A stretch of 64,000 nucleotides of DNA from Spirochaetota bacterium (lineage in GTDB: Bacteria; Spirochaetota; UBA4802; JAKQUI01): NCBI GenBank assembly GCA_029562645.1, contig JAKQUI010000001.1:1-64000 (forward strand). The letters are read 5' to 3'. Each line of letters begins with the position of its first letter. Positions within the stretch are counted from its first letter, which is position 1. This document shows, in pieces, positions 17,078 through 25,848 of this stretch. A model generated the notes under the pieces. The model did no database searches. It saw only the letters and a list, made by a program, of their open reading frames with translations, and was not told where the DNA came from. The position numbers and the translations under genes were made by a program.

Positions 17078-17180
17078 CCAACCCCGACTGGCGCACGGCG
17101 CATCATCATAAAAATTTTTTCATTTTTTTTGATGATTGGATTGACAACCGCCACTGTTTCCAGTTCATGGTAACAGATCG

Positions 17181-17204
17181 TGATATCAGATGTTGATATC
17201 AACA
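17181..17204. promoter_or_regulatory. Palindrome pair upstream of PFOR
   Basis: TGATATCA at 17181-17188 is followed by a perfect 14-bp palindrome TGTTGATATCAACA at 17191-17204, 25 nt before the chosen PFOR start. A TTGACA at 17141-17146 could be the -35 element. Such a dyad beside a redox gene suggests a regulator site, but the spacing does not fit the Rex consensus and I cannot name the protein. Confidence 0.45.
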
Positions 17205-17228
17205 TTTATAACCAAATGGGTTGAAACG

Positions 17229-20200
17229 ATGACCGAAACGATAAAAGCGCGAAAGGCCTCAATGGACGGCAACACCGCGGCGGCGCATGTCGCCTACGCC
17301 TTCACCGAGGTGGCGGCGATTTACCCCATCACCCCATCATCGACCATGGCTGAGTGTGTCGATGAATGGGCCGCCTATGGCAGGCGGAACATCTTCGGCG
17401 AGACCGTCCGCGTGGTGGCGATGCAGTCCGAGGCGGGCGCAGCCGGCGCGGTGCACGGATCCCTGCAGGCCGGTGCGCTCACGACCACCTTCACGGCCTC
17501 CCAGGGCCTGCTCCTGATGATCCCCAACATGTACAAGATTTCCGGCGAACTCCTGCCGTGCGTGATCCACGTGAGCGCGCGGTCGCTCTCGACCCACGCG
17601 CTGTCCATCTTCGGCGACCATTCGGACGTATACGCCGCTCGGCAGACGGGATTCGCGATGCTCGCAACGGGGAGCGTGCAACAGGTGATGGACTTGGCCG
17701 GCGTCGCGCACCTGGCCGCCATCGCGTCCCGGGTCCCATTCCTGCACTTTTTCGACGGCTTCCGAACCTCGCACGAGATACAGCGCATCGAGGTGCTCGA
17801 CTACGACACCCTCGACGCGCTGGTGGACCGCGAGGCGCTTGCGGCCTTCCGGAACCGGGCCCTCTCTCCCGAGACGCCGGTCACGCGCGGCACCGCGATG
17901 AACCCGGACATCTACTTCCAGCTCCGCGAGGCCGCGAACACCTACTACGATGCGTTGCCCGATATCGTCGAGCGGTACATGGCCGAGATCGGCCGCATTA
18001 CCGGACGCGAGTACGCGCCGTTCACCTACTATGGCGACCCCGACGCCGAGCGCGTGATCGTCGCCATGGGCTCGGTGACCGAGACGGTCCGCGAAACGAT
18101 CGATTACCTGCGCGCGCACGGCGAGAAGGCGGGTCTTGTGACCGTCCACCTCTACCGTCCGTTCTCGGCGCGGCATTTCTTCGCGCGTCTCCCGCACACC
18201 GTCACGCGGATCGCCGTGCTCGATCGCACCAAGGAACCGGGCGCCCCGGGCGAGCCGCTGTTCATGGACGTCGCGACGGCGTTCATCGGGCGGGCGTCGG
18301 CGCCCGTCATCGTGGGCGGGCGCTACGGCCTGAGCTCAAAGGACGTCACGCCGCAGCATATCATGGCGGTGTTCGAACATCTTACGGAAGCCTCCCCTCG
18401 GCACGGATTCACGGTGGGAATCACGGACGACGTGACCAACACCTCGCTCCGCCTGCCACCGGAGCCCGACATATTCCCCGCCGAGACTTTCAAGGCTCGC
18501 TTTTACGGCGTGGGCTCGGACGGCACGGTGGGCGCGAACAAGAACTCCATCGGCATCATCGGAGACAGCGCGGACCTCAACGCCCAGGCGTATTTCGCCT
18601 ACGACTCCAAGAAGTCCGGGGGGGTCACCGTATCGCACCTGCGCTTCGGGGAAAAACCCATCACCGCGACCTACCTGGTGACGCGGCCGAACTTCGTGGC
18701 CTGCCACGTCCCCGCCTACCTCGGCCAGTACGACATGCTGCGCGGCCTCAAGCCGGGCGGCACGTTCCTGCTCAACGCGCCCTGGGACGACGAGGAGACG
18801 AAGCGGCACCTCCCCGCGTCGGTCAAGCGTTATCTTGCGCATAACGGCATTCGCTTCTACGCGATCGACGCCTCGCGCATCGCCGAGGAGGTCGGGCTGC
18901 CGGGCCGCACCAACAGCATCATGCAGGCGGCCTTCTTCCGCGTGGCCGGCGTCATTCCCCACGATGAGGCCGCACACCGCATGAAGGAGGCCGTGAAGAA
19001 ATCGTACGGCAAGAAGGGCGACGATATCGTCGAGATCAACTGCGCCGCCATCGACCGCGGCGCCGAGATGGTGCGCGAGATCGCGATCCCGCCCGAATGG
19101 AAGGACGCCCCGGACGATGCGGCCGACGCCGCCTGCGGTAACTCCTTCGTCGATACCATCGCGCGCCCCATCAACCGCCTCGAAGGAAACGATCTTCCGG
19201 TGAGCGCCTTTACGAGCATGCCAGACGGCACCCTTCCGCAGGGAACGGCCACCTACGAGAAGCGCGGCATCGCCACGCACGTCCCCGAATGGATTCCGTC
19301 CACCTGTATCCAGTGCAACCAGTGTTCGTACGTGTGCCCGCATTCGGTGATCCGCCCCTTCCTGTTGGACGACGGCGATGTCGCCGCGCTTCCGTTCCCC
19401 CTCGACCTCCTTCCCGCGAAGGGGAAGGGCCTCGAGGGGCATCGCTACCGTATCCAGATCAGCCCGCTCGACTGCTATGGCTGCGGGAACTGCGCCGAGG
19501 TGTGCCCGGTCAAGCAGAAGGCGCTCGTAATGCGGCCCTTCGAATCGCAGTTGGCCCAGCGTCCCATATGGGACCACCTCGCCGCGAAGGTGTCCTACAA
19601 GGATCATCTGATGGCAAAGACGACCGTAAAGGGGAGCCAGTTCGCCAAACCGCTCCTGGAGTTCCACGGCGCATGCGCAGGCTGCGGCGAGACGCCGCAC
19701 TACAAGCTCATCACCCAGCTCTTCGGCGACCGCATGATGATCGCCAACGCGACGGGTTGCTCCTCCATCTATTGCGGCTCGGCCCCGTCCACGCCGTTCA
19801 CGACGGACGCGCGCGGCCGCGGGCCCGCCTGGGCGAGCTCCCTGTTCGAGGACAACGCCGAGTACGGCTACGGCATGCACCTCGGATATTCGAAACTGCG
19901 CGCGCGAGCGGCCCGTCTCATCGAGACCCTCGCCGCGGGCGCGCGCGACGGAGCGCTGCGTGACGCGTCGGCCCAATGGCTGCGCGTAATGGACGATGCG
20001 AGCGCATGCGACGCCGCGACGGACCGGCTCGTCGAACGTGTGCGCGGTTCGACGGACGAAACGAGCGCCGAGGTCGATCGGTTGCGCGCCTATTTGCGCA
20101 AGCGCTCGATCTGGATGGTGGGCGGCGACGGCTGGGCCTACGATATCGGCTTTGGCGGCCTGGACCACGTGATCGCGATGGGCGAGGACGTGAACATGCT

Positions 20201-20798
20201 GGTACTGGACACCGAGGTTTACTCAAACACCGGCGGCCAGTCCTCCAAGGCGACGCCAACGGCCGCCGTGGCGAAGTTCGCGGCGTCGGGCAAGCCCCTC
20301 GGCAAGAAGGACCTTGGACTCATGGCCATCACCTACGGCTACGCATACGTGGCGCAGGTGTCGATGGGCGCGAACCAGGCGCAGTTTTTGCGCGCCGTGC
20401 TCGAGGCCGAGGCGTATCCGGGGCCGTCGCTCATCATCGCCTATTCGCCGTGCATCAACCACGGCATTCGCTCAGGCATGGAAACCACACAGCGGGTCAT
20501 GAAGAACGCCGTGGCCTGCGGCTACTGGCACCTGTACCGCTACAATCCGCTCCTGGAGCGCGAAGGGAAAAACCCCTTCGTGCTCGATTCGCCGGAACCC
20601 GACTGGGGCGCGTTCCGGGAATTCCTCATGAACGAGACGCGCTACACCTCGCTCCAACACGAGTTCCCGGAACACGCCGACGGGCTCTTCGCGGCGGCGG
20701 AAGACGACGCGCGGAGACGCTACAACACCTATCGACGCCTTGCGGACAGCATGGCGGCATCAACCGACGTACCGGAGGCATCCAATGAGCGCGCGTAA
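17229..20798 (+). CDS. nifJ: Pyruvate:ferredoxin (flavodoxin) oxidoreductase
   Basis: A 1189-aa single-chain PFOR that oxidises pyruvate to acetyl-CoA and CO2 and reduces ferredoxin. In order: domain I with YPITPSSTMAE, domain III with the gamma region (DLNAQAYFAYDSKKSGGVTVSHLR), then two ferredoxin clusters, CIQCNQCSYVCPH near residue 695 and CYGCGNCAEVCP near residue 750. CAGCGETP near residue 816 and GDGWAYDIGFGGLDH near residue 965 form the thiamine-diphosphate site. The length is normal. I prefer the ATG at 17229, directly before the conserved KARKASMDGN; an in-frame ATG at 17190 is possible. It heads a nine-kilobase same-strand run. Confidence 0.95.
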   Translation: MTETIKARKASMDGNTAAAHVAYAFTEVAAIYPITPSSTMAECVDEWAAYGRRNIFGETVRVVAMQSEAGAAGAVHGSLQAGALTTTFTASQGLLLMIPNMYKISGELLPCVIHVSARSLSTHALSIFGDHSDVYAARQTGFAMLATGSVQQVMDLAGVAHLAAIASRVPFLHFFDGFRTSHEIQRIEVLDYDTLDALVDREALAAFRNRALSPETPVTRGTAMNPDIYFQLREAANTYYDALPDIVERYMAEIGRITGREYAPFTYYGDPDAERVIVAMGSVTETVRETIDYLRAHGEKAGLVTVHLYRPFSARHFFARLPHTVTRIAVLDRTKEPGAPGEPLFMDVATAFIGRASAPVIVGGRYGLSSKDVTPQHIMAVFEHLTEASPRHGFTVGITDDVTNTSLRLPPEPDIFPAETFKARFYGVGSDGTVGANKNSIGIIGDSADLNAQAYFAYDSKKSGGVTVSHLRFGEKPITATYLVTRPNFVACHVPAYLGQYDMLRGLKPGGTFLLNAPWDDEETKRHLPASVKRYLAHNGIRFYAIDASRIAEEVGLPGRTNSIMQAAFFRVAGVIPHDEAAHRMKEAVKKSYGKKGDDIVEINCAAIDRGAEMVREIAIPPEWKDAPDDAADAACGNSFVDTIARPINRLEGNDLPVSAFTSMPDGTLPQGTATYEKRGIATHVPEWIPSTCIQCNQCSYVCPHSVIRPFLLDDGDVAALPFPLDLLPAKGKGLEGHRYRIQISPLDCYGCGNCAEVCPVKQKALVMRPFESQLAQRPIWDHLAAKVSYKDHLMAKTTVKGSQFAKPLLEFHGACAGCGETPHYKLITQLFGDRMMIANATGCSSIYCGSAPSTPFTTDARGRGPAWASSLFEDNAEYGYGMHLGYSKLRARAARLIETLAAGARDGALRDASAQWLRVMDDASACDAATDRLVERVRGSTDETSAEVDRLRAYLRKRSIWMVGGDGWAYDIGFGGLDHVIAMGEDVNMLVLDTEVYSNTGGQSSKATPTAAVAKFAASGKPLGKKDLGLMAITYGYAYVAQVSMGANQAQFLRAVLEAEAYPGPSLIIAYSPCINHGIRSGMETTQRVMKNAVACGYWHLYRYNPLLEREGKNPFVLDSPEPDWGAFREFLMNETRYTSLQHEFPEHADGLFAAAEDDARRRYNTYRRLADSMAASTDVPEASNERA

Positions 20799-21789
20799 GT
20801 TTTCCATCGTCGTTCCGGCACTCTTCATCCTCGGGGGCGTTTTTCTGGTTCCCTTCGGAACGAAACCCTCGACCGGTCAGACCGCGAAAAAGGCACCGAC
20901 AAAACAGACGTATGCCTACCCGTCGTTCTACAAGGGCTTCTATCTCACCTCCGGGTCGGGAAACAATCGGGCAAAGCTCGAGCGCCACATCACGCGCGCG
21001 AAAAAGGCGGGTCTCAACGCCGTTGTCATCGACGTCCAGACGCCCGGGATGCGCGTCGCCGTCACGCCGGCCGAGCACGTGGCCTACTGCCGCGCGATGG
21101 GCTTTCACCCGATCGCCCGCGTGGTGGTGTTCCCGGAGGGCCTCTCCGAGTACCCGGCCGCCGCGGAGCTCATCGAGAACCGCCTGGCCGTCGCGGAGGC
21201 CGCCTGCCGCGCGGGCTATCGCGAGATCCAGTTCGACTACATCCGCTTCAACGACCACCGCGTGAACCGGGCGCTGTCGCTCGCCGAGCGCTACGAGTAC
21301 ATCACGGGCTTCCTCAAGAAGGCGCGCGAGCGCCTCTCGAAATACGACGTGCGCATCGCCGCCGACATCTTCGGACGGATACCGCTCAACGCCGACGATA
21401 AAATCGGACAGAAAATGGAGCTCCTCGACGGACTCGTGGACGTCATCTGCCCAATGGCTTACCCGTCCCACTACACCTGGAGTAAAAAGATGATGGCCGA
21501 TCCGTACTATACCGTCCACATCACCTCGAAGCGCGCGCTGGAGCGCGCACCGCGCTCCGCGATCGTCACGTGGATCCAGGCCTTCCGGATGAAGGTGAAG
21601 CGCTCGAAACTCGGCTACGACCGGTACGTCGCGGCGCAGATCAAGGCGGTGCACGATTCCGGCGCCGGCGGCTACCTGCTCTGGAACGCCGCGCAGGACT
21701 ACGCGATCCCGCTCGCGGTGGCGGGCGAGATAAACCGGCGCCGCGCACGCGTGGCATCGTTATCCGAAACACCATCGGGAGGAAACTGA
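20785..21789 (+). CDS. DUF4015-type putative glycoside hydrolase, exported or membrane-anchored
   Basis: A 334-aa protein with one N-terminal hydrophobic helix (about residues 6-24) and then a (beta/alpha)8-type domain of the DUF4015 / COG1306 family. Typical blocks are KAGLNAVVIDVQTPG near residue 72, FDYIRFND near residue 155, and ADIFGR near residue 193. Family members are predicted glycosidases, but the substrate is not known. GGAGGC 6 nt upstream fixes the ATG at 20785, inside the end of PFOR. It is probably extracytoplasmic; its link to PFOR and purC is positional only. Confidence 0.78.
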   Translation: MSARKFSIVVPALFILGGVFLVPFGTKPSTGQTAKKAPTKQTYAYPSFYKGFYLTSGSGNNRAKLERHITRAKKAGLNAVVIDVQTPGMRVAVTPAEHVAYCRAMGFHPIARVVVFPEGLSEYPAAAELIENRLAVAEAACRAGYREIQFDYIRFNDHRVNRALSLAERYEYITGFLKKARERLSKYDVRIAADIFGRIPLNADDKIGQKMELLDGLVDVICPMAYPSHYTWSKKMMADPYYTVHITSKRALERAPRSAIVTWIQAFRMKVKRSKLGYDRYVAAQIKAVHDSGAGGYLLWNAAQDYAIPLAVAGEINRRRARVASLSETPSGGN

Positions 21790-21790
21790 C

Positions 21791-22834
21791 ATGGGAAGCG
21801 TAAAAGACCTCACCGTCATCAACGCGCCGTCCGAGACGCAGGCCGGCCTGGGCCGGTTCGCGTTTTCCGACCGCTACTCGGTGTTCGACTGGGGGGAGAT
21901 GCCCGACCACATCGATGGCAAGGGAGCGGCGTTGTGCGTCATCGGCGCGCACTTCTTCGAGCTCCTCGCCCGGGAGGGGGTCCCCGTCCACTACCGCGGG
22001 CTCTTCGACGGCGACGGCCGGATCAAGCGGCTGGGCGAGCTCACGGCTCCGTCCTGCGACATGGCCGTGAGCCTGTACCGCGTCCTGCGGCCGGCCGAGC
22101 GCGACGGAAGCTACGACTACGCGCGGTACGCGGACGTGAACAACAACTATCTCGTCCCGCTCGAGGTCATCTACCGGAACCGCCTTCCGGAGGGGGCGAG
22201 CGTCTTCGCCCGACTGCGGGAGGGAACGGTCACGCTCGCCGAGCTGGGCCTCACCGAGATGCCCGCGCCCGGCGCCATCCTCGACCGGCCCATCCTGGAC
22301 GTCTCGACCAAGCTGGAGGTGACCGACCGCTACATCACGTGGCCCGAGGCGCAGGCCATCTCCGGCCTCCTCGACGGGGAGATGGACACGCTGCGCGGGC
22401 TCACGCTGCGCATCAACGAGACCATCACGCGCGAGGCGGAGCGCATCGGCCTTGCGAACGAGGACGGCAAGATCGAGTTCGCGATCGACGAGCACGCGCG
22501 CCTCACGGTGGTGGACGTGCTCGGCACGCCCGACGAGTGCCGCTTCACCTGGAACGGACTGCACGTGAGCAAGGAGCTCGCGCGCGTCTTCTACCGCGGG
22601 AGCGCCTGGCACGCGGCGGTGGAGCGCGCGAAACGCGAGGACCGCATCAACTGGAAATCGCGCGTCGATGGCGCGCCGGCGCCGCTTCCGGCCCCGCTCG
22701 CGCGCAATCTTTCGCACATGTACCAGGCGGTGGCCAACGGGCTCACCGGCAGGGACTTCTTTCCCGTCCCGCCCCTGGCCGAGGTCATGAAACAGGTCGC
22801 GCTCGAACTGGGCGCCCTGCGACGGGAGGGCTGA
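21791..22834 (+). CDS. purC: SAICAR synthetase (PurC)
   Basis: A 347-aa phosphoribosylaminoimidazole-succinocarboxamide synthase, joining CAIR and aspartate with ATP in purine synthesis. The GKGAALCVIGAHFFELLA block near residue 38 matches the GKGK-type ATP loop. LVPLEVIYRNRLPEGAS near residue 120 matches the VPxExVxR substrate loop, and GKIEFAIDE..LTVVDVLGTPDECR near residue 220 is the C-terminal metal/ATP block. It is longer than E. coli PurC (237 aa), as in the extended bacterial/archaeal forms. GGGAGGAAAC precedes the ATG. Confidence 0.85.
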   Translation: MGSVKDLTVINAPSETQAGLGRFAFSDRYSVFDWGEMPDHIDGKGAALCVIGAHFFELLAREGVPVHYRGLFDGDGRIKRLGELTAPSCDMAVSLYRVLRPAERDGSYDYARYADVNNNYLVPLEVIYRNRLPEGASVFARLREGTVTLAELGLTEMPAPGAILDRPILDVSTKLEVTDRYITWPEAQAISGLLDGEMDTLRGLTLRINETITREAERIGLANEDGKIEFAIDEHARLTVVDVLGTPDECRFTWNGLHVSKELARVFYRGSAWHAAVERAKREDRINWKSRVDGAPAPLPAPLARNLSHMYQAVANGLTGRDFFPVPPLAEVMKQVALELGALRREG

Positions 22835-22835
22835 T

Positions 22836-23144
22836 ATGGCTGATGTGATGATTCACGAGTTCCTGCTGGGATTCATAAAGATCTACATCCTGCAGTTCGC
22901 CGACAAGGAGCCCGTCTACGGAAAGGAGATCCACGACCAGCTCGAGGAGTTCGGCTTCAAGATATCCTTCGGGACGCTGTACAACACCTTCCACGGCTTC
23001 GAGGAGAAGGGCTACCTTGTCCACGAAGAGCGGAACGTGAACGGGAAGATCCGCAAGTACTATCGCATAACGAAACACGGCCGCGAGGCGCTCGCGACGG
23101 CGAAGGGCAAGGCGCGCGAGCTCTTTACGGCGCTGTACGAATAG
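22836..23144 (+). CDS. PadR-family transcriptional regulator
   Basis: A 102-aa winged-helix protein, with EPVYGKEIHDQLEEFGFKISFGTLYNTF as the recognition region and the wing in RKYYRITKHGREAL, both typical of PadR. It is the short form with little C-terminal dimer arm, resembling PadR subfamily s1 proteins. It starts 1 nt after purC with GGGAGG before it. The ligand and target are unknown; sitting within this run, it may control the run itself. Confidence 0.85.
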   Translation: MADVMIHEFLLGFIKIYILQFADKEPVYGKEIHDQLEEFGFKISFGTLYNTFHGFEEKGYLVHEERNVNGKIRKYYRITKHGREALATAKGKARELFTALYE

Positions 23145-23176
23145 AATACACATACCACAACGGAGAACGGTACACC

Positions 23177-24391
23177 ATGAAACTGTCACAACGGATCAAA
23201 AACGTAAAACCCTCGGCCACGCTCGCGCTCACGGCGCTGGCCAACAAGCTCAAGGCGCAGGGGGTCGATGTGATCGGCTTTGGCGCCGGGGAGCCGGATT
23301 TCGACACGCCGGAACCGATCAAGGAGGCGGCGCGCCGCGCGATCAACACCGGGAAAACGAAGTATACGCCCGTAGGCGGCATTCCCGAGCTCAAGGCCGC
23401 CGTGTGCGAGAAATTCAAGCGCGACAATGCGCTCTCGTACAAACCCGCGGAGGTGACGGTCAACTGCGGCGGGAAGCACTCGTTCTACAATCTCATGCAG
23501 TCGATCCTCGACGAGGGGGACGAGGTGATCGTGCCCGCGCCCTACTGGGTATCGTATCCGCCGATCATCGCGCTCGCCGGCGGGCGGCCGGTGATCGTCG
23601 ACTGTCCGGGCGAACGCGGCTTCAAGATGACGCCGGAACAGCTTTCGGAGCACGTGACCGACAACACCCGCGCGATCATCATCAACTCGCCGTCGAACCC
23701 GACCGGAAGCGCCTACACGCGCGCGGAGCTCGCGGCGCTGGCCGGGGCGATCGCCGGGCGCGACATCATCATCGTGTCCGACGACATCTACGAATCGATG
23801 CTCTACGACGCCCGCACGTTCTGCACCATGGCGAACATCTCCGACGAGCTGAAGGCGCGCACCATCGTCCTTAACGGCGTATCCAAGGCCTATTCGATGA
23901 CCGGCTGGCGGATCGGCTACATGGCCGGCGACGCGGCGATCATCCAGGCCGTCGAGACGCTGCAGAGCCAGTCCACCTCCAACCCGACCTCCATCTCGCA
24001 GTGGGCCGCCGTCGAGGCGCTAACGGGCGACCAGTCGTTCATCGGCGAGATGATGACCGCCTTCACGCGGCGTCGCTCCCTGATCGTGGACGGCCTCAAC
24101 CGGGCGCCGGGCATCTCCTGCCAGCCGCCGGACGGCGCCTTTTACGCCTTCCCGCGCGTGTCGGGCGTGTTCGCGCTCCCCGGCTGGCCGGCGGTGCGCG
24201 AGCGATATGCGGGACAGGCGAACTCTTCCGCCCTATGCTCGCATCTTCTCGACGAGGCGCGCGTGGCCGTGGTGCCGGGCGTGGAGTTCGGCAACGACGA
24301 GTACCTTCGATTGTCCTTCGCCACTTCGGACGAGAACATCACGCGCGGCGTGGAGCGGATCTGCGAGGCCATGCAGCGCCTGGCCGGCTAA
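23177..24391 (+). CDS. aspC: Class I aspartate aminotransferase
   Basis: A 404-aa fold-type I PLP enzyme. Recognisable blocks are GFGAGEPDFDTPEPIK near residue 35, INSPSNPTGSAYTR near residue 172, and the PLP-lysine motif NGVSKAYSMTGWRIGYMAG near residue 233. The final Arg that binds the substrate carboxylate is near residue 383 (YLRLSFATS). It probably transaminates aspartate/oxaloacetate; a tyrosine- or arogenate-specific role cannot be excluded. GGAGAA precedes the ATG, 33 nt after padR. Confidence 0.88.
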   Translation: MKLSQRIKNVKPSATLALTALANKLKAQGVDVIGFGAGEPDFDTPEPIKEAARRAINTGKTKYTPVGGIPELKAAVCEKFKRDNALSYKPAEVTVNCGGKHSFYNLMQSILDEGDEVIVPAPYWVSYPPIIALAGGRPVIVDCPGERGFKMTPEQLSEHVTDNTRAIIINSPSNPTGSAYTRAELAALAGAIAGRDIIIVSDDIYESMLYDARTFCTMANISDELKARTIVLNGVSKAYSMTGWRIGYMAGDAAIIQAVETLQSQSTSNPTSISQWAAVEALTGDQSFIGEMMTAFTRRRSLIVDGLNRAPGISCQPPDGAFYAFPRVSGVFALPGWPAVRERYAGQANSSALCSHLLDEARVAVVPGVEFGNDEYLRLSFATSDENITRGVERICEAMQRLAG

Positions 24392-24506
24392 GGGGTGCCG
24401 CACGGACAATCGGATTGCTTCGTCGCCACCGCTTTTCGCACGAGACCGAGGTACGCGATGAATGCAATAGCGCAGCGAACACGAGAATACAATCAGGAGA
24501 CAGTAT

Positions 24507-25841
24507 ATGGTGGGATGCAGTTATGGACGTTTCTTTCAGGTGACCGTCGCGGGCGGCTCGTATCAGGAGGGCCTCGTCTCGCACATGCAGGGGGTGCCCT
24601 CGGGCATCCATCTCGAGGAGAAGGACATCTACGCGGATCTCCTTCAGCGCAAGCCCGGCCAGGGCGAGCTCTCGTCGCCCCGCCGCGAGCCCGACATCCC
24701 GGTGATCGTCACCGGCGTGAACGCGGCCGACACCATGCCGGGCTTCGCCAACGCGGAGCACACCAACGGGACGCCGCTCACCGTGCTCATCCCCAACCTG
24801 GACCGGCACTTCGAGCACATCGACCAGTATCAGCGCACCAACCGCACGCCGCGCCCGGGCCACGCCTCCTACGCAACGTACCAGAAGTACGGGTCCTTCG
24901 ACGACTCCATCGGCGCGGGGATCTTCAGCGGGCGCTACACCTCCACCATCGTGGCCGCCGGGTACGTGGCCAAGCGCATCCTGCGCGACCACGGCATCGA
25001 GGTCTTCTCGTACGTGAAGGAGGCGGCCGGGGTGGCGATGCCCGAAATGCCGTACGACGCCATCAAGGAGCGGGTGCGCATATTCCGCGAGTTCCGCCGG
25101 GACAATGACCCGTTGTACGCCATCGTGTACGCGCAGGGCCGCATTAAACCCGGCATGCGCATGCTCGAGAAGATGGCGGTGCTGGCGGAGATCGAGCGCA
25201 TGGTGCCCGACATCACGCGCGAGCCGCTCTCCGATGCGCAGGTTGCGGCCCTGGCCGAGCAGGGCGTGCACCCCGTGCTCAACTGCCCGCACCTCGAGGC
25301 GGCCACGGAGATGTATAATAAGATCCTGGAGATACGCGACGGCGGCGATTCCAGCGGCGGCCTCGTGGAGGTGGTCGCGACGGGCGTCCCGGCCGGAATG
25401 GGCGAGCCGGTCTTCGAAAAGCTCGACGGCGAGCTCGGGCGCATGATGTCCATCGGCACCATCAAGGCGGTGGAGATCGGCGCGGGGATGCGCGTGAAGG
25501 ATATGACCGGCAGCGAGTGCAACGACCAGATGCGCGCCCGCGACGGCCGCGTCGAGTTCATGAGCAACAGCGCCGGCGGGATCACCGGCGGGATCAGCAC
25601 CGGGCAGGACATCGTGGCGCGCCTCGCGGTGAAGCCCACGCCCACCATCGCCAAGCCGCAGAAGACCATCGACAAGGTCTCGAACACCGACGCCGAGCTC
25701 GCCGCGGTCACGCGCCGCGACCCCACCATCGTCTCGCGCGTGTGGCCGGTGGCGGAGGCCTTCACCGCCATCGTCCTGCTGGACCAGCTGACGCTGCATA
25801 TCGCCTATCAGGCGCTACGGTCACACTACAAGGAACGGTAA
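24507..25841 (+). CDS. Divergent chorismate synthase homologue (AroC-like)
   Basis: A 444-aa protein clearly homologous to AroC, which makes chorismate from EPSP using reduced FMN. Conserved parts are the N-terminal GRFFQVT, RPGHASY at residues 116-122, VASGVPAG-type VATGVPAGMGEPVFEKLDGELG, and NSAGGITGGISTGQ. However the invariant GESHG reads GGSYQEG (residues 16-22), so a catalytic His is replaced by Tyr19. RGGGRSSARET reads SIGAGIFSGRYTST, and GRHDP reads TRRDP. About 60 residues are inserted near residue 180. It may be an AroC paralogue with another activity, or AroC with altered chemistry. AGGAGA precedes the ATG. Confidence 0.75.
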   Translation: MVGCSYGRFFQVTVAGGSYQEGLVSHMQGVPSGIHLEEKDIYADLLQRKPGQGELSSPRREPDIPVIVTGVNAADTMPGFANAEHTNGTPLTVLIPNLDRHFEHIDQYQRTNRTPRPGHASYATYQKYGSFDDSIGAGIFSGRYTSTIVAAGYVAKRILRDHGIEVFSYVKEAAGVAMPEMPYDAIKERVRIFREFRRDNDPLYAIVYAQGRIKPGMRMLEKMAVLAEIERMVPDITREPLSDAQVAALAEQGVHPVLNCPHLEAATEMYNKILEIRDGGDSSGGLVEVVATGVPAGMGEPVFEKLDGELGRMMSIGTIKAVEIGAGMRVKDMTGSECNDQMRARDGRVEFMSNSAGGITGGISTGQDIVARLAVKPTPTIAKPQKTIDKVSNTDAELAAVTRRDPTIVSRVWPVAEAFTAIVLLDQLTLHIAYQALRSHYKER

Positions 25842-25848
25842 TCGAACA

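Noticed and set aside
17181-17204. Rex operator
   Set aside because: The half-sites are too close together for the Rex consensus.
18336-20168. Long antisense reading frame inside PFOR
   Set aside because: High-GC codons leave frames open on the other strand; the composition is Arg/His/Val-rich and there is no ribosome site. PFOR is unambiguous here.
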